Below are positions 1 through 9,026 of a stretch of DNA of 64,000 bases, in pieces; the first letter of the stretch is position 1; each line of letters opens with the position of its first letter. Source of the DNA: Acidimicrobiales bacterium (GTDB lineage: Bacteria; Actinomycetota; Acidimicrobiia; Acidimicrobiales; JADJXE01); assembly GCA_016716005.1 (NCBI GenBank), contig JADJXE010000001.1, positions 2,183,001-2,247,000 of the forward strand. Direction: 5' to 3'. A program made the translations under genes and the position numbers. The notes below the pieces were generated by a model. That model saw only the letters and a program-made list of their open reading frames with translations. It was not told where the DNA came from and ran no database searches.

Positions 1-1
1 C

Positions 2-391
2 ATGGCGCTCGTCACCATCGTGATGACGGTGATCACGATGCAGTGGGCGGTCTACGCCATCGCGCGCAACGACCGGCGCAACACCTACGTGGCCCTCGGC
101 CTCACCCTGCTGCTCGGCGTGGCCTTCATCAACAACATGGCCTTCGTCTACCAGCGGCTCGAGCTGCCCATCGCCGACTCGGCCTACGCGGTGCTCGTGT
201 ACGCCATCACCGGCACGCAGCTGGCGCTGTTCGTGGCGGCCATGGTCTACGCGGGGGTCGCCGCCTTCCGGGCGCTCGGTGGCGAGTACTCGTCCCGGCA
301 GCCCGAGGGCCTGGCCGCCGCCGCCCTGTTCTGGCACTTCACCGTCGTCGCCTTCGCCGTGATCTGGGCGTTGGTGTTCGCTCTCAAGTAG
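2..391 (+). CDS. Cytochrome c oxidase subunit III-like protein (5' end outside or at window edge)
   Basis: Reads open from the window edge, so the true start is probably upstream; the first in-window ATG is at base 2. The 129 visible residues form four hydrophobic helices, and the last one contains the FWHF motif followed by a Val/Ala/Trp-rich helix, as in the final helices of heme-copper oxidase subunit III. It heads an operon of caa3 oxidase genes, with only 9 nt to the next start. A second, clearer subunit III lies downstream at 4654, so this is a paralogue or a divergent extra subunit. The family assignment is from the helix pattern and context; the precise role is inferred. Confidence 0.72.
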   Translation: MALVTIVMTVITMQWAVYAIARNDRRNTYVALGLTLLLGVAFINNMAFVYQRLELPIADSAYAVLVYAITGTQLALFVAAMVYAGVAAFRALGGEYSSRQPEGLAAAALFWHFTVVAFAVIWALVFALK

Positions 392-400
392 GCGCCGCAG

Positions 401-1468
401 ATGACCAGCACCGGGATCTTCACGACGGGATCGAAGCTCTTCTTCGGCATCGCCGCCGCGGCTCTCGCCGGCCTCGTGGTCTGGGGCGTCGGCGCCGACT
501 GGGATCCGCTCGGCAACGTGGCCTTCATCGGACTGGCCGCGGCGTCCGGCTTCCTCGGCGGGACCATCATCGCCTTCCGCGACGCCGGTGCCACCGCCGT
601 CGCCGGCGCGCCGGTCACGGCGGCGTCGGGCGGCCCGGCCGCCTCACCCATCCCCTGGCCCCTGGTCGCTGCGTTCGCCGTGGCCGTGGCGGTGCTCGGC
701 CTGGTCACCGAGCCGCTGGTGCTGATCGGGGGCCTCGTGCTGCTCGGCATCTCGGTGCTCGAGTGGATGGTGGCCGCCTGGGCCGACGACCTGTCTTCGG
801 ACCCCGCGTACAACCGCTCGGTGCGGAACCGGGTGATGTACCCGATCGAGGTCCCGGTCGCGGCGGTGCTGGTCGCCGCGGTGGTGATCATCGGCTTCTC
901 CCGGCTGCTGCTGGCCATGCCCAAGACCGGTTCCACCACGGTGTTCGGGATCCTGGGCGCCATCGTGTTCTTCATCGGGATCATGGTCTCGCTGCGCCCG
1001 CGCATCAGCGCCAACGTGGTGAGCGTCCTGCTCGTGGTGGGCGGCATCGGGATCCTCGCGGCCGGCGTCACCGGCGCCGCGGTGGGCGAGCGGGAGATCT
1101 CCGCCCACCCCGAGGAGTGGGAGCGCACGGCCACCGTCGCCGACATGGCCGCCGCCGATGCCGTGATCGTGCTGAAGGACGGCGAGTTCGACCTCACGCG
1201 GATCGAGATCCCCAGGGCGACCACGGTCACCTTCATCTTCCAGAACGAGGACGAGGCCGAGGCCAACCTCCACCTGCTCGTCGACGGCGACCCGGCCACG
1301 CCGCTGCGCACGGGCCCGGTGGCGCAGTCGCTGACCTTCCGCATCGACATCCCCGGCGAGTACGAGTTCGTGAACGACGCCGACCCCGAGAACGACCGCG
1401 GCACCATCGTCGTCATCGGCACCCCACCGAGCGTCACGACGACCACGACCGCGGCGTCGTCGAACTGA
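401..1468 (+). CDS. Multi-pass membrane protein with C-terminal cupredoxin-like domain, oxidase operon
   Basis: A 355-aa protein with about seven predicted membrane helices in residues 10-235, followed by a soluble domain (about 245-340) of alternating beta-strand character that resembles a cupredoxin fold. No Cys is present in that domain and only one His is obvious, so a type-1 copper site is not supported. A Thr-rich tail ends the protein. It lies 9 nt after a subunit III-like gene and just before ctaC, so it is probably an accessory or assembly subunit of the caa3 oxidase. I do not recognise a named family. ATG start at 401. Confidence 0.7.
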   Translation: MTSTGIFTTGSKLFFGIAAAALAGLVVWGVGADWDPLGNVAFIGLAAASGFLGGTIIAFRDAGATAVAGAPVTAASGGPAASPIPWPLVAAFAVAVAVLGLVTEPLVLIGGLVLLGISVLEWMVAAWADDLSSDPAYNRSVRNRVMYPIEVPVAAVLVAAVVIIGFSRLLLAMPKTGSTTVFGILGAIVFFIGIMVSLRPRISANVVSVLLVVGGIGILAAGVTGAAVGEREISAHPEEWERTATVADMAAADAVIVLKDGEFDLTRIEIPRATTVTFIFQNEDEAEANLHLLVDGDPATPLRTGPVAQSLTFRIDIPGEYEFVNDADPENDRGTIVVIGTPPSVTTTTTAASSN

Positions 1469-1574
1469 GGGGCTGGACTTGGTGCGCCCCCGAACCATGA
1501 GCGATGCTCGTTGGATCACGGCGAGCCGGCCCCCGGCCGGTGCGCCCCGGACACAGCGAAGGACGGGAGATCAG

Positions 1575-2654
1575 ATGTCGCGTCGTCGTGACGCCCGCCG
1601 GTGGCTGCTGGCCGTCGGCGTCGGGCTGGTGCTCGTGCTCACGGCCTGTGCCGAGGACGCTCCCCAGGACACCCTCCAGCCCAAGGGCCCCGAGGCGCAG
1701 ACGATCCACAACCTGATCGTGCCGATCTTCGTGGTTGCCGGCGTCGTCGGCCTCCTCGTCTTCGCCGCCGTCGCGTTCGTGATGGTGAAGTACCGCGCCG
1801 GCAAGTTCCACGCCACCGACGTCCCCGAGCAGGTGCACGGCAACCCGAAGCTCGAGATCGGCTGGACCATCCTCCCGGCGATCATCATGGCGGCCATCGC
1901 CGTGCCGACCGTGAGCGTGATCTTCGACCTGGCGTCGAAGCCCACGGATGCCATGGAGATCAACGTCGTGGGCCAGCAGTGGTGGTGGGAGTTCGACTAC
2001 CCGGGCACCAACGTCGTCACCGCCAACGAGATCGTGATCCCTGCGGGTGAGCCGGTCGTGGTGAACATCACGTCGCGCGACGTCATCCACTCGTTCTGGG
2101 TCCCCGGCCTCAACGGCAAGAAGGACGCCGTACCGGGACGCACCTCCAGCATCACGATCCAGGCCGACGAGCCCGGCCGCTACATGGGCGCGTGCACCGA
2201 GTACTGCGGCCTCTCGCACGCCAACATGCGCATCGTGGCCGTGGCCCTCACGCCCGACGACTTCGACGAGTGGCTCGCGAACCAGGAGACGGCGGCGGCC
2301 GCGCCCACCGGCGCCGACGCCCGGGCCGGCCTCGAGGTCTTCAACGGCCGCGGCTGCGGCGCCTGCCACATGATCGACGGTGCGGGCGTCACCCAGCAGC
2401 CGCAGGTGGTGCCGCTGGTGTCGGGTGTCGCGCCGAACCTCACGCACCTCATGAGCCGCGACGTGTTCGCCGGGGCCATGTTCCCGCTGAAGAACCCCGA
2501 CGGCACGCTCAACCGTCCGCTGCTCGAGGCCTGGCTGCGCAACTCGCCGGCCATGAAGCCCATGTATCCGCAGGGGGGGCGGGGCATGCCCGCCCAGGGC
2601 CTCACCGAGCAGCAGATCGACGACCTCGTCGCCTACCTGTCCACGCTGAAGTAG
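1575..2654 (+). CDS. ctaC: Cytochrome c oxidase subunit II with fused cytochrome c domain (caa3 type)
   Basis: Subunit II takes electrons from cytochrome c into the CuA centre. The start chosen is ATG 1575, preceded by a GGGAGA ribosome site; a TTG 96 nt upstream stays in frame but would hide the signal peptide. Residues 1-25 form a lipoprotein signal with lipobox LTAC (Cys25). Two transmembrane helices follow, then the CuA domain with Cys207, Cys211, His215 and Met218. A C-terminal cytochrome c domain carries the CGACH heme motif from Cys261, so the electron donor is covalently attached, as in caa3 oxidases. It sits in order with subunits I, III and IV. Confidence 0.95.
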   Translation: MSRRRDARRWLLAVGVGLVLVLTACAEDAPQDTLQPKGPEAQTIHNLIVPIFVVAGVVGLLVFAAVAFVMVKYRAGKFHATDVPEQVHGNPKLEIGWTILPAIIMAAIAVPTVSVIFDLASKPTDAMEINVVGQQWWWEFDYPGTNVVTANEIVIPAGEPVVVNITSRDVIHSFWVPGLNGKKDAVPGRTSSITIQADEPGRYMGACTEYCGLSHANMRIVAVALTPDDFDEWLANQETAAAAPTGADARAGLEVFNGRGCGACHMIDGAGVTQQPQVVPLVSGVAPNLTHLMSRDVFAGAMFPLKNPDGTLNRPLLEAWLRNSPAMKPMYPQGGRGMPAQGLTEQQIDDLVAYLSTLK

Positions 2655-2672
2655 ACCAGGGAGCTTTGTCGC

Positions 2673-4661
2673 ATGGCCATCGTCGAGCAGGACCGCCCCG
2701 CCGGCCCCCTCGCCCTCCCAGCGGGTGACGGGGAGCACCGCGAGCGCGAGCCGCTGGGCGTGTTCTCGCGGCCTGTCCACGCGCGCGGCTGGCGCAGCTG
2801 GCTGTTCACCGTCGACCACAAGCGCATCGGGATCATGTACGGCGCCGCTGCGCTGTTCTTCCTGATCCTGGGCGGCGTCCCCGCCCTGCTGATCCGGGCC
2901 CAGCTGGCCGGACCGAACGGCACCGTGCTCACCGCCGACCAGTACAACCAGGTGATGACGATGCACGGCACGGTGATGATCTTCCTGGTCGTCATGCCCA
3001 TCGGTGCCTGCTTCATCAACTACCTGGTGCCGCTGCAGATCGGCGCCCGCGACGTGGCCTTCCCCCGGCTGAACGCCCTCAGCTTCTGGACGTTCCTGTT
3101 CGGGGGGCTGTTCCTGAACCTCAGCTGGATCCTGGGCGGCGCGCCCGACGGCGGGTGGTTCTCGTACGCGCCCAACACCGGGGTGGTCTTCTCGCCCACG
3201 CACGGCATGGACTTCTGGGCGCTCACCATCATCATCACCGGCATCGCCTCGTCGGTCGGCGCCGTCAACCTGATCGTGACGATGCTCAACATGCGGGCGC
3301 CGGGCATGTCGCTGATGCGGATGCCGATCTTCACGTGGATGGCGCTGGTCACGCAGTTCCTGCTGCTGTTCGCCATCCCCGTGCTGACCGTGGCGGCCTT
3401 CCTGCTCTTCTTCGACCGCCGCTTCGGGGCCAACTTCTTCGACGTGTCCCAGGGCGCCGACCCGCTGCTGTGGCAGCACCTGTTCTGGATCTTCGGGCAC
3501 CCCGAGGTGTACCTGATGATCCTCCCGGCGTTCGGGATCGTGTCCGAGGTCCTGCCGGTCTTCGCCCGCAAGCCGCTGTTCGGCTACCCGTTCGTGGTGT
3601 TCTCGGGCGTCGCCATCGCCTTCATGGGCTTCGGGGTGTGGGCCCACCACATGTTCGCCTCCGGCCTCGGTCCCGTGTCGGTGGCCGCGTTCGCCCTGGC
3701 CACCATGTTCATCGCCGTGCCCACCGGCGTGAAGATCATCAACTGGGTGGCCACCATGTGGGGCGGCCGGCTGAAGTTCGACCCGGCGATGCTCTTCGCC
3801 ATCGCCCTCGTGCTGCAGTTCACCCTCGGCGGGCTCTCGGGCGTCACCCACGCCATCGCCCCGGCCGACACCCAGCAGACCGACACCTACTACATCGTCG
3901 CCCACTTCCACTACGTGCTGTTCGGCGGCGCCCTGTTCGGGTTCGTGGCCGGTTGGTACTTCTGGTGGCCGAAGGTGTTCGGCTACAAGCTCAACCGCAC
4001 CCTGGGTCTCGTGCACTTCTGGTGGATGGTGATCGGCTTCAACCTGACCTTCGGGTTCATGCACATCCTCGGCCTGCAGGGCATGCCCCGACGCATCTAC
4101 ACCTACGCCGACGGCATGGGCTGGAACCTGTGGAACATGGTCAGCACGGCCGGCGCGTTCATCCTGGCGACCAGCTTCATCGTCTTCTTCGTCAACATCT
4201 TCGTGAGCCGAAAGCACAAGACCCACGAGGTCGACCCGTGGGACGCTCGATCGATCGAGTGGATGACGTCGTCGCCGCCGCCGGCCCACAACTTCGACGA
4301 GATCCCGGTGGTGCACCACCTCGACGAGTTCTGGTACCGCAAGTACGCGGAGGACGACGACGGCCAGCTCGTCCAGATCGCCACCGGCGACGAGGTGTAC
4401 CGCAAGGAGCTGGCGCAGGCCGAGCAGGACCACGCGGCCGAGCACATGCACATGCCGTCGGTGTCGTACTGGCCGATCGTGTTCTCGGCCGGACTCCCGC
4501 TCGTCGGGCTGGGCATGATCTTCAACCTTGGGCTGGCCGTGCTCGGCGGCCTGGTCTCGCTGGTCGCCCTGTTCGGCTGGGTGCTCGAGCCGTCCGTGGC
4601 CCCCGAGGACTCCCACGGACCCGCCCCGGCGAGCGAGGAGGAGGCGGTCTCCGTTGGCTGA
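2673..4661 (+). CDS. ctaD: Cytochrome c oxidase subunit I
   Basis: The catalytic heme a/heme a3-CuB subunit of an A1-type oxidase, 662 aa with 12 core helices. Visible ligands are His98 (heme a, in MHGT), His276 in HPEVY (CuB, with the D-channel Glu and cross-linked Tyr), His325-His326 (CuB) and His411/His413 in AHFHY (hemes a3 and a). After the twelfth helix there is an extension of about 130 residues ending in two more hydrophobic segments (about 590-645) and an acidic tail, which is longer than mitochondrial-type subunit I. ATG start at 2673, 18 nt after ctaC; the stop overlaps the start of the next gene. Confidence 0.97.
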   Translation: MAIVEQDRPAGPLALPAGDGEHREREPLGVFSRPVHARGWRSWLFTVDHKRIGIMYGAAALFFLILGGVPALLIRAQLAGPNGTVLTADQYNQVMTMHGTVMIFLVVMPIGACFINYLVPLQIGARDVAFPRLNALSFWTFLFGGLFLNLSWILGGAPDGGWFSYAPNTGVVFSPTHGMDFWALTIIITGIASSVGAVNLIVTMLNMRAPGMSLMRMPIFTWMALVTQFLLLFAIPVLTVAAFLLFFDRRFGANFFDVSQGADPLLWQHLFWIFGHPEVYLMILPAFGIVSEVLPVFARKPLFGYPFVVFSGVAIAFMGFGVWAHHMFASGLGPVSVAAFALATMFIAVPTGVKIINWVATMWGGRLKFDPAMLFAIALVLQFTLGGLSGVTHAIAPADTQQTDTYYIVAHFHYVLFGGALFGFVAGWYFWWPKVFGYKLNRTLGLVHFWWMVIGFNLTFGFMHILGLQGMPRRIYTYADGMGWNLWNMVSTAGAFILATSFIVFFVNIFVSRKHKTHEVDPWDARSIEWMTSSPPPAHNFDEIPVVHHLDEFWYRKYAEDDDGQLVQIATGDEVYRKELAQAEQDHAAEHMHMPSVSYWPIVFSAGLPLVGLGMIFNLGLAVLGGLVSLVALFGWVLEPSVAPEDSHGPAPASEEEAVSVG

Positions 4662-5286
4662 CACAGCGATGCAGATGCCGGCCGCGTACGAGGTGGCCCC
4701 CGACGACTTCGGCGAGGGGCACCACACCACCACGGGCCTGTCCAACACCAAGCTGGGCATGTGGGCGTTCCTCGGTTCGGAGTGCCTGCTGTTCGGTGGG
4801 CTCATCTCCACGTACATGCTCTACCGGGGCCGTGTGGCCGCCGGGCCCGGGCCCGAGGACGTGTTCGACATCCCGTTCACGTCGATCAGCTCGTTCGTGC
4901 TCCTCATGAGCTCGCTCACGATGGTGCTCGCCGTTGTGTCGATCGCCCAGGGAGACCTCAAGCGCTTCCGCACGTGGGTGCTGACCACCGCCTTCCTCGG
5001 GGCCGTCTTCGTGTCCGGGCAGGCCTACGAGTTCACGGTCTTCTACCGGGAGGGCCTGGGCTTCACCACCAGCCTGTTCAGCTCGTCCTTCTACGTGCTC
5101 ACCGGGTTCCACGGTGTGCACGTCACCTTCGGCATCATGATGCTGCTGGCGCTGTTCGGGCTGTCCCTCCGGGGCCGGCTGGGCGTCGGGCAGGCCGAGA
5201 CGGTCGAGATCGTCGGCCTCTACTGGCACTTCGTCGACATCGTGTGGATCGTGATCTTCACGGTCGTCTACCTGATCCCCGCCTAG
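4654..5286 (+). CDS. ctaE: Cytochrome c oxidase subunit III
   Basis: A 210-aa integral membrane subunit with five helices; the last helix contains LYWHFVDIVWI, the family signature. TTG 4654 is chosen because a GAGGAGGAGG ribosome site ends about 8 nt upstream and the gene then overlaps ctaD by 8 nt, implying translational coupling. ATG 4669 is the alternative and costs only five residues. It supports proton pumping and stability of subunit I. It lies between ctaD and the small subunit IV gene. Confidence 0.93.
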   Translation: MADTAMQMPAAYEVAPDDFGEGHHTTTGLSNTKLGMWAFLGSECLLFGGLISTYMLYRGRVAAGPGPEDVFDIPFTSISSFVLLMSSLTMVLAVVSIAQGDLKRFRTWVLTTAFLGAVFVSGQAYEFTVFYREGLGFTTSLFSSSFYVLTGFHGVHVTFGIMMLLALFGLSLRGRLGVGQAETVEIVGLYWHFVDIVWIVIFTVVYLIPA

Positions 5287-5293
5287 GAGCGCC

Positions 5294-5680
5294 ATGAGCA
5301 CCGCCACCGAGACCGAGCAGCCCACCGAGACCGAGCAGCAGGGCCACCACGAGCCGCCGCCCGAGGCGGAGACCCACGGGTGGGAGATCGAACGGGCGCC
5401 GGGCGAGCACGCCCACCCGCCCCACGGCGAGTACGTCAAGATCGCCGCCGTCCTGGCGGTGCTGACCGCGATCGAGATCGCGATCTCCTACGTCGACATC
5501 GGCCCGGTCTTCATCCCGGCGCTGATGGTGCTGATGGTGATCAAGTTCGCCCTGGTGGTGCTGTTCTTCATGCACCTGCGCTACGACGCCAAGATCTTCG
5601 GCCGGCTGTTCTGGGCCGGCGTCGGCTGCGCCGTCGCGGTGTACATCGTGATGCTCACCACGTTCCGCTTCTGGGGCTGA
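5294..5680 (+). CDS. ctaF: Cytochrome c oxidase subunit IV family protein
   Basis: A 128-aa protein with a hydrophilic, Glu/His-rich N-terminus (residues 1-50) and three short helices; the FFMHLRYD segment and overall layout match bacterial caa3-type subunit IV. ATG 5294 lies 7 nt after ctaE. It is the last gene of the oxidase operon, followed by a strong hairpin. The gene symbol follows the usual order ctaC-D-E-F and is less certain than the family call. Confidence 0.82.
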   Translation: MSTATETEQPTETEQQGHHEPPPEAETHGWEIERAPGEHAHPPHGEYVKIAAVLAVLTAIEIAISYVDIGPVFIPALMVLMVIKFALVVLFFMHLRYDAKIFGRLFWAGVGCAVAVYIVMLTTFRFWG

Positions 5681-5728
5681 GCCGCTCCGCCCCTCCCTGC
5701 TCGAACACGGCACCCGGCACACGCGTCC

Positions 5729-5752
5729 AGGGCCGCCCTCCGGGGCGGCCCG
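5729..5752. terminator. Intergenic hairpin terminator between convergent genes
   Basis: GGGCCGCCC at 5730-5738 pairs perfectly with GGGCGGCCC at 5743-5751 around a four-base loop. It lies between the 3' ends of the oxidase operon and the ABC permease on the opposite strand, so it could serve both. There is no T-run, as is common in very GC-rich genomes. Confidence 0.6.
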
Positions 5753-5769
5753 GTCGCGAGACGGGGCGG

Positions 5770-6498
5770 TCAGTCCCAGCGGAACGTGATCGCGGCCACC
5801 GCGGGGGCCAGGACGGCCCAGCCGGCCAGCACCAGCCAGGCGGTGGCGGGCACACCGTCGGCGGACCCGATCGTGCCGTGCAGCACCTCGGAGAGCGCGG
5901 CCGCGGGCAGCAGCCTGGCCAGCGCCGCGAGCCCGGCGGGCAGCTCGTCCAGGGGGATCACCATGCCCCCGAGGAGCAGCAGCACGAGGTACAGCCCGTT
6001 GAGCGCAGCCAGGTTCACCTCGCCCCGCAGCGACCCGGCGAGGGCCAGGCCGATGCCGGCGAAGGCGATGGTGCCCAGCACGATGCCGGCCACGGCCAGG
6101 ACGGTGCGGCTGCCGGGGCTCCATCCGAGGGCCAGGGAGATGGGCACCAGCACCACGACCTGGACCCCCTCGAGGGCCACGACCGAGCCCGTCTTGGCCG
6201 CCAGCAGTGCCGGCCGTCCCAAGGGGGTCGCCCCCAGGCGCTTCAGGACGCCGTACTGGCGCTCGAACCCCGTGGCGATGCCCAGGCCGACCATGGCGGT
6301 CGACATCACGGCCAGGCCCAGCACGCCTGGGGCCAGGAAGTCGACCGGGTCCGGCGCGGCCCCCTCCGTGGGCAGGACGTCGACCAGCGAGAAGAAGGCG
6401 AGCAGCAGCACCGGGATGCCCAGCGTGAGCAGCAGCGACTCGCCTCGGCGGAGGGTGAGCACCAGCTCGATGCGCGCCTGCGCCAGGACGGGTCTCAC
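5770..6498 (-). CDS. ABC-2 type transporter permease
   Basis: A 242-aa membrane protein with six predicted helices, partner of the ATPase encoded immediately upstream. GTG 6498 is chosen because it overlaps the ATPase stop codon as GTGA, a typical coupled junction. The first 20 residues are cytoplasmic, followed by a helix and a soluble loop, as in daunorubicin-resistance-type exporters. The substrate is unknown. It converges with the oxidase operon. Confidence 0.85.
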   Translation of the reverse strand: MRPVLAQARIELVLTLRRGESLLLTLGIPVLLLAFFSLVDVLPTEGAAPDPVDFLAPGVLGLAVMSTAMVGLGIATGFERQYGVLKRLGATPLGRPALLAAKTGSVVALEGVQVVVLVPISLALGWSPGSRTVLAVAGIVLGTIAFAGIGLALAGSLRGEVNLAALNGLYLVLLLLGGMVIPLDELPAGLAALARLLPAAALSEVLHGTIGSADGVPATAWLVLAGWAVLAPAVAAITFRWD

Positions 6499-7457
6499 CG
6501 GCGCCGTCGCCGGGGGCGGCCCGGCGGCGGAGACGCCGGCGGCTCGTCGTCCGAGGAGGAGGTGAGGCGGAGGAAGACGTCCTCCAGCCTGCCCCCGGTC
6601 CGCAGATCGGTGAGCGGGAGGTCGTGCTGGGCGAGCCAGGCGGTGAGCGCTGCCACGACCGACGGCGTGCCTGCGGTGGCGACGCGGTAGCGGCCGGAGC
6701 CCTCGGCGGTGACCGCGGCGCCGAGCGCGGCGCCCAGGGCGACCGCGTCGAGGTCGCCGGTGGCCGCGAACCGGAGCTCGGAGGCCTCGGACGCGGCAGC
6801 CAGCTGCGCAGGGGTGCCCAGGGCGAGGAGGCGGCCCCGGTCGACGATCGCCACCCGGTCGGCCACCCGCTCGGCCTCGTCGAGCTCGTGGGTGGTGAGG
6901 AGCACGCACACGCCGGCGTCGCGCAGGTCGGTGATCACGCGGCGGACCACCTGGCGGCCGGCCACGTCGACCCCCGCGGTCGGCTCGTCGAGGAACGCCA
7001 CCGCGGGGCGGCCCACGAGCGCCAGCGCCAGGGACAGCCGCTGCTGCTCGCCGCCGGACAGGTGGCGCCACGTGGCGCCGGCGCGACCGGCGAGGCCGAC
7101 GCGGGCGAGCAGCTCGTCGGGGTCGGTGGGGTCGTCGTAGTAGGCCGCGAACAGGTGCAGGGACTCCCGGCAGCGGATCCCGGGCATGAGCCCGCCCGAC
7201 TGGGGCATGACGCCGATGCGGCGCACCACCGCGGCGTGGTCGCTCACCGGGTCGAGCCCCAGCACCCGCACCGCTCCCCCGTCGGGACGCCGGTACCCCT
7301 CGAGGGTCTCGACGGTCGAGGTCTTCCCCGCCCCGTTCGGCCCGAGGAGCGCCAGCACCTCGCCCGGCTCGACGGAGAGCGACAGGCGGTCGACGGCGGT
7401 CAGGTCGCCGTAGCGGACGACCAGGTCGAGCGCCTCGATCGCGGCAGCACCGGACAC
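6495..7457 (-). CDS. ABC transporter ATP-binding protein (ABC-2 exporter)
   Basis: A 320-aa ATPase with Walker A GPNGAGKTS, Q-loop, signature LSGGEQQR, Walker B VAFLDEP and the switch His in TTHE. A C-terminal regulatory region of about 90 residues resembles the CcmA/DrrA group of drug or polysaccharide exporters. Start GTG 7457 has TAGCGT 8 nt upstream (7466-7471), suggesting a leaderless message. It is divergent from serS. Its product pairs with the permease it overlaps. Confidence 0.88.
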   Translation of the reverse strand: MSGAAAIEALDLVVRYGDLTAVDRLSLSVEPGEVLALLGPNGAGKTSTVETLEGYRRPDGGAVRVLGLDPVSDHAAVVRRIGVMPQSGGLMPGIRCRESLHLFAAYYDDPTDPDELLARVGLAGRAGATWRHLSGGEQQRLSLALALVGRPAVAFLDEPTAGVDVAGRQVVRRVITDLRDAGVCVLLTTHELDEAERVADRVAIVDRGRLLALGTPAQLAAASEASELRFAATGDLDAVALGAALGAAVTAEGSGRYRVATAGTPSVVAALTAWLAQHDLPLTDLRTGGRLEDVFLRLTSSSDDEPPASPPPGRPRRRRR

Positions 7458-7465
7458 CGGGGGCG

Positions 7466-7545
7466 ACGCTACCCGTGGCCCCTCGCCGGCCACGAACCGG
7501 CTCGGTGGCGGTGCGCCGGGAGCCCGGCGGGGCGGCGAGTACCGT
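7466..7545. promoter_or_regulatory. Divergent promoter pair, ABC exporter / serS
   Basis: TAGCGT (minus strand, 7471-7466) lies 8 nt before GTG 7457, and TACCGT (plus strand, 7540-7545) lies 8 nt before ATG 7554. Both fit actinobacterial -10 boxes placed for transcription starting at the start codon. No convincing ribosome site precedes either gene. Confidence 0.55.
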
Positions 7546-7553
7546 GCTGGCCC

Positions 7554-8843
7554 ATGATCGACGTCCACCTGCTCCGGACCGATCCCGAGGGGGTGAAGGC
7601 CGCCCTGGCCCGTCGCCGGATCGACGTCTCCGACGTCGATCGAGCCGCGGCTCTCGACGTCGAGCAGCGCGAGCTGGCCACCCGCCGCGACGAGCTCCGC
7701 GCCCGGGTGAAGGGGCTGTCGAAGGAGGTCGGCCGGCTCCGTGGTGCGGGCCGGGCCGACGAGGCGGCCGCCCTCCAGGACGAGAGCAAGGCGCTGGGCG
7801 ACGAGGAGCGGTCGCTCGCAGGGCGCGTCGACGTGCTCGCCGCCGAGCTCCGCACCCTGCTGCTCGGGCTCCCCAACCTCCCGGCTCCCGAGTGCCCCGA
7901 CGGCGCCGACGCCGCCGACAACCCGGTGCTGCGCACCCAGGGGTACGACCCCGCCGCCTACGCGCCGCACCAGCGGGTCGCGCACTGGGACATCGGCGCC
8001 GAGCTGGGCATCCTCGACCTCGAGCGGGGCGCCAAGCTCTCGGGGTCGATGTTCGTCGCCTATCGGGGGTGGGGCGCGCGGCTGGAGCGGGCGCTCGTGC
8101 AGCTGGCGCTCGACCGCAACGGCGATGCCTACGAGGAGATCCGCCCGCCCACGCTCGTCCGCACCGAGACGGCCACGGCCACCGGGCACCTGCCGAAGTT
8201 CTCCGACGAGCTGTACGCGGTGGAGCGTGACGGTCTCTGGGCCGTCCCCACGGCCGAGGTGCCGCTCACCTCGATGTACCGGGACGAGATCCTGACCGAG
8301 GACGAGCTCCCCAAGCGGATGATGGCGTACACGTCGTGCTTCCGACGCGAGGCCGGTGCCGCCGGGCGCGACACCCGCGGCCTGCTGCGGGTGCACGAGT
8401 TCGACAAGGTCGAGCTGCTGGCCCTCTGCACCCCCGAGCAGGCCGCCGGCGTGCACGCCGACATCCTCGACCGGGCCGAGCGGATCATCGCCGACCTCGG
8501 CCTCGCCCACCGGGTCGTCGACCTGTGCACCGGCGACCTGTCGGCGTCGTCGGCGCGCACGTTCGACATCGAGGTGTACGCGCCCGGCGTCCACCAGTGG
8601 CTGGAGGTGTCGTCGGTGTCGTGGTTCCGCGACTACCAGGCCCGCCGGGCGAACCTCCGCTACCGGCCGACGGGCGAGGGGCGGGGCACGGCGGTGCTGC
8701 ACACCCTCAACGGCTCGGGGCTGGCCGTTCCGCGCGTGTGGGCGGCCCTGGTCGAGACCCACCGGCAGCCGGACGGCTCGATCCTGCTGCCCGGCGTCCT
8801 GCGGCCCCATCTGGGTGGCGCCGAGCGCATCCCCGCCCGTTAG
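7554..8843 (+). CDS. serS: Serine--tRNA ligase
   Basis: A 429-aa class II aminoacyl-tRNA synthetase that charges tRNA-Ser with serine. Residues 1-105 form the long helical coiled-coil arm that grips the tRNA. The catalytic core shows motif 2 (FRREAGAAGRDTRG) and motif 3 (GRGTAVLHTLNGSGLA), with full family length. ATG 7554 starts at the beginning of the conserved MIDVHLLR N-terminus. Any longer reading would be an antisense extension over the ABC gene promoter. Confidence 0.97.
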   Translation: MIDVHLLRTDPEGVKAALARRRIDVSDVDRAAALDVEQRELATRRDELRARVKGLSKEVGRLRGAGRADEAAALQDESKALGDEERSLAGRVDVLAAELRTLLLGLPNLPAPECPDGADAADNPVLRTQGYDPAAYAPHQRVAHWDIGAELGILDLERGAKLSGSMFVAYRGWGARLERALVQLALDRNGDAYEEIRPPTLVRTETATATGHLPKFSDELYAVERDGLWAVPTAEVPLTSMYRDEILTEDELPKRMMAYTSCFRREAGAAGRDTRGLLRVHEFDKVELLALCTPEQAAGVHADILDRAERIIADLGLAHRVVDLCTGDLSASSARTFDIEVYAPGVHQWLEVSSVSWFRDYQARRANLRYRPTGEGRGTAVLHTLNGSGLAVPRVWAALVETHRQPDGSILLPGVLRPHLGGAERIPAR

Positions 8844-8886
8844 GCCGGCCGCCACCCACGGTTTCGTGGTGCCCGGGGGGCGCGGC

Positions 8887-8892
8887 TACGGT
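8887..8892 (+). promoter_or_regulatory. -10 box for sdhCD transcript
   Basis: TACGGT lies 8 nt before GTG 8901, the usual distance in this window for leaderless starts. It would drive the small membrane ORF and sdhCD as one transcript. Confidence 0.5.
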
Positions 8893-8900
8893 ACGAGCCC

Positions 8901-9026
8901 GTGACCAGGGCACAGTGGATCTTCTCCTTCGCCCTCGTCGTGGTGTCGCTGATCATCGTGGCTTTCACGGTGTTCGTGGCCCGCACCACGTTCTGGGGTG
9001 ATCGCTGGTACCGGAGGCGTGGATGA
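8901..9026 (+). CDS. Small single-helix membrane protein preceding sdhC
   Basis: A 41-aa ORF starting GTG 8901, with one strongly hydrophobic helix (about residues 7-28) and a basic C-terminus (WYRRRG). Its stop overlaps the sdhC start as ATGA, and TACGGT sits 8 nt upstream, so it is the first gene of the transcript. I do not recognise a family. It may be a small accessory or anchor peptide of succinate dehydrogenase, which is inference from coupling alone. Confidence 0.6.
   Translation: MTRAQWIFSFALVVVSLIIVAFTVFVARTTFWGDRWYRRRG

Noticed and set aside
1434..4817. Long minus-strand open frame opposite the oxidase genes (over 1100 codons)
   Set aside because: His/Arg/Glu-rich shadow of GC-biased genes; no domain, and ctaC/ctaD on the other strand are certain.
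7458..8855. N-terminal extension of the ABC ATPase across serS
   Set aside because: The extension is antisense to a certain serS; GTG 7457 with a -10 box explains the start.
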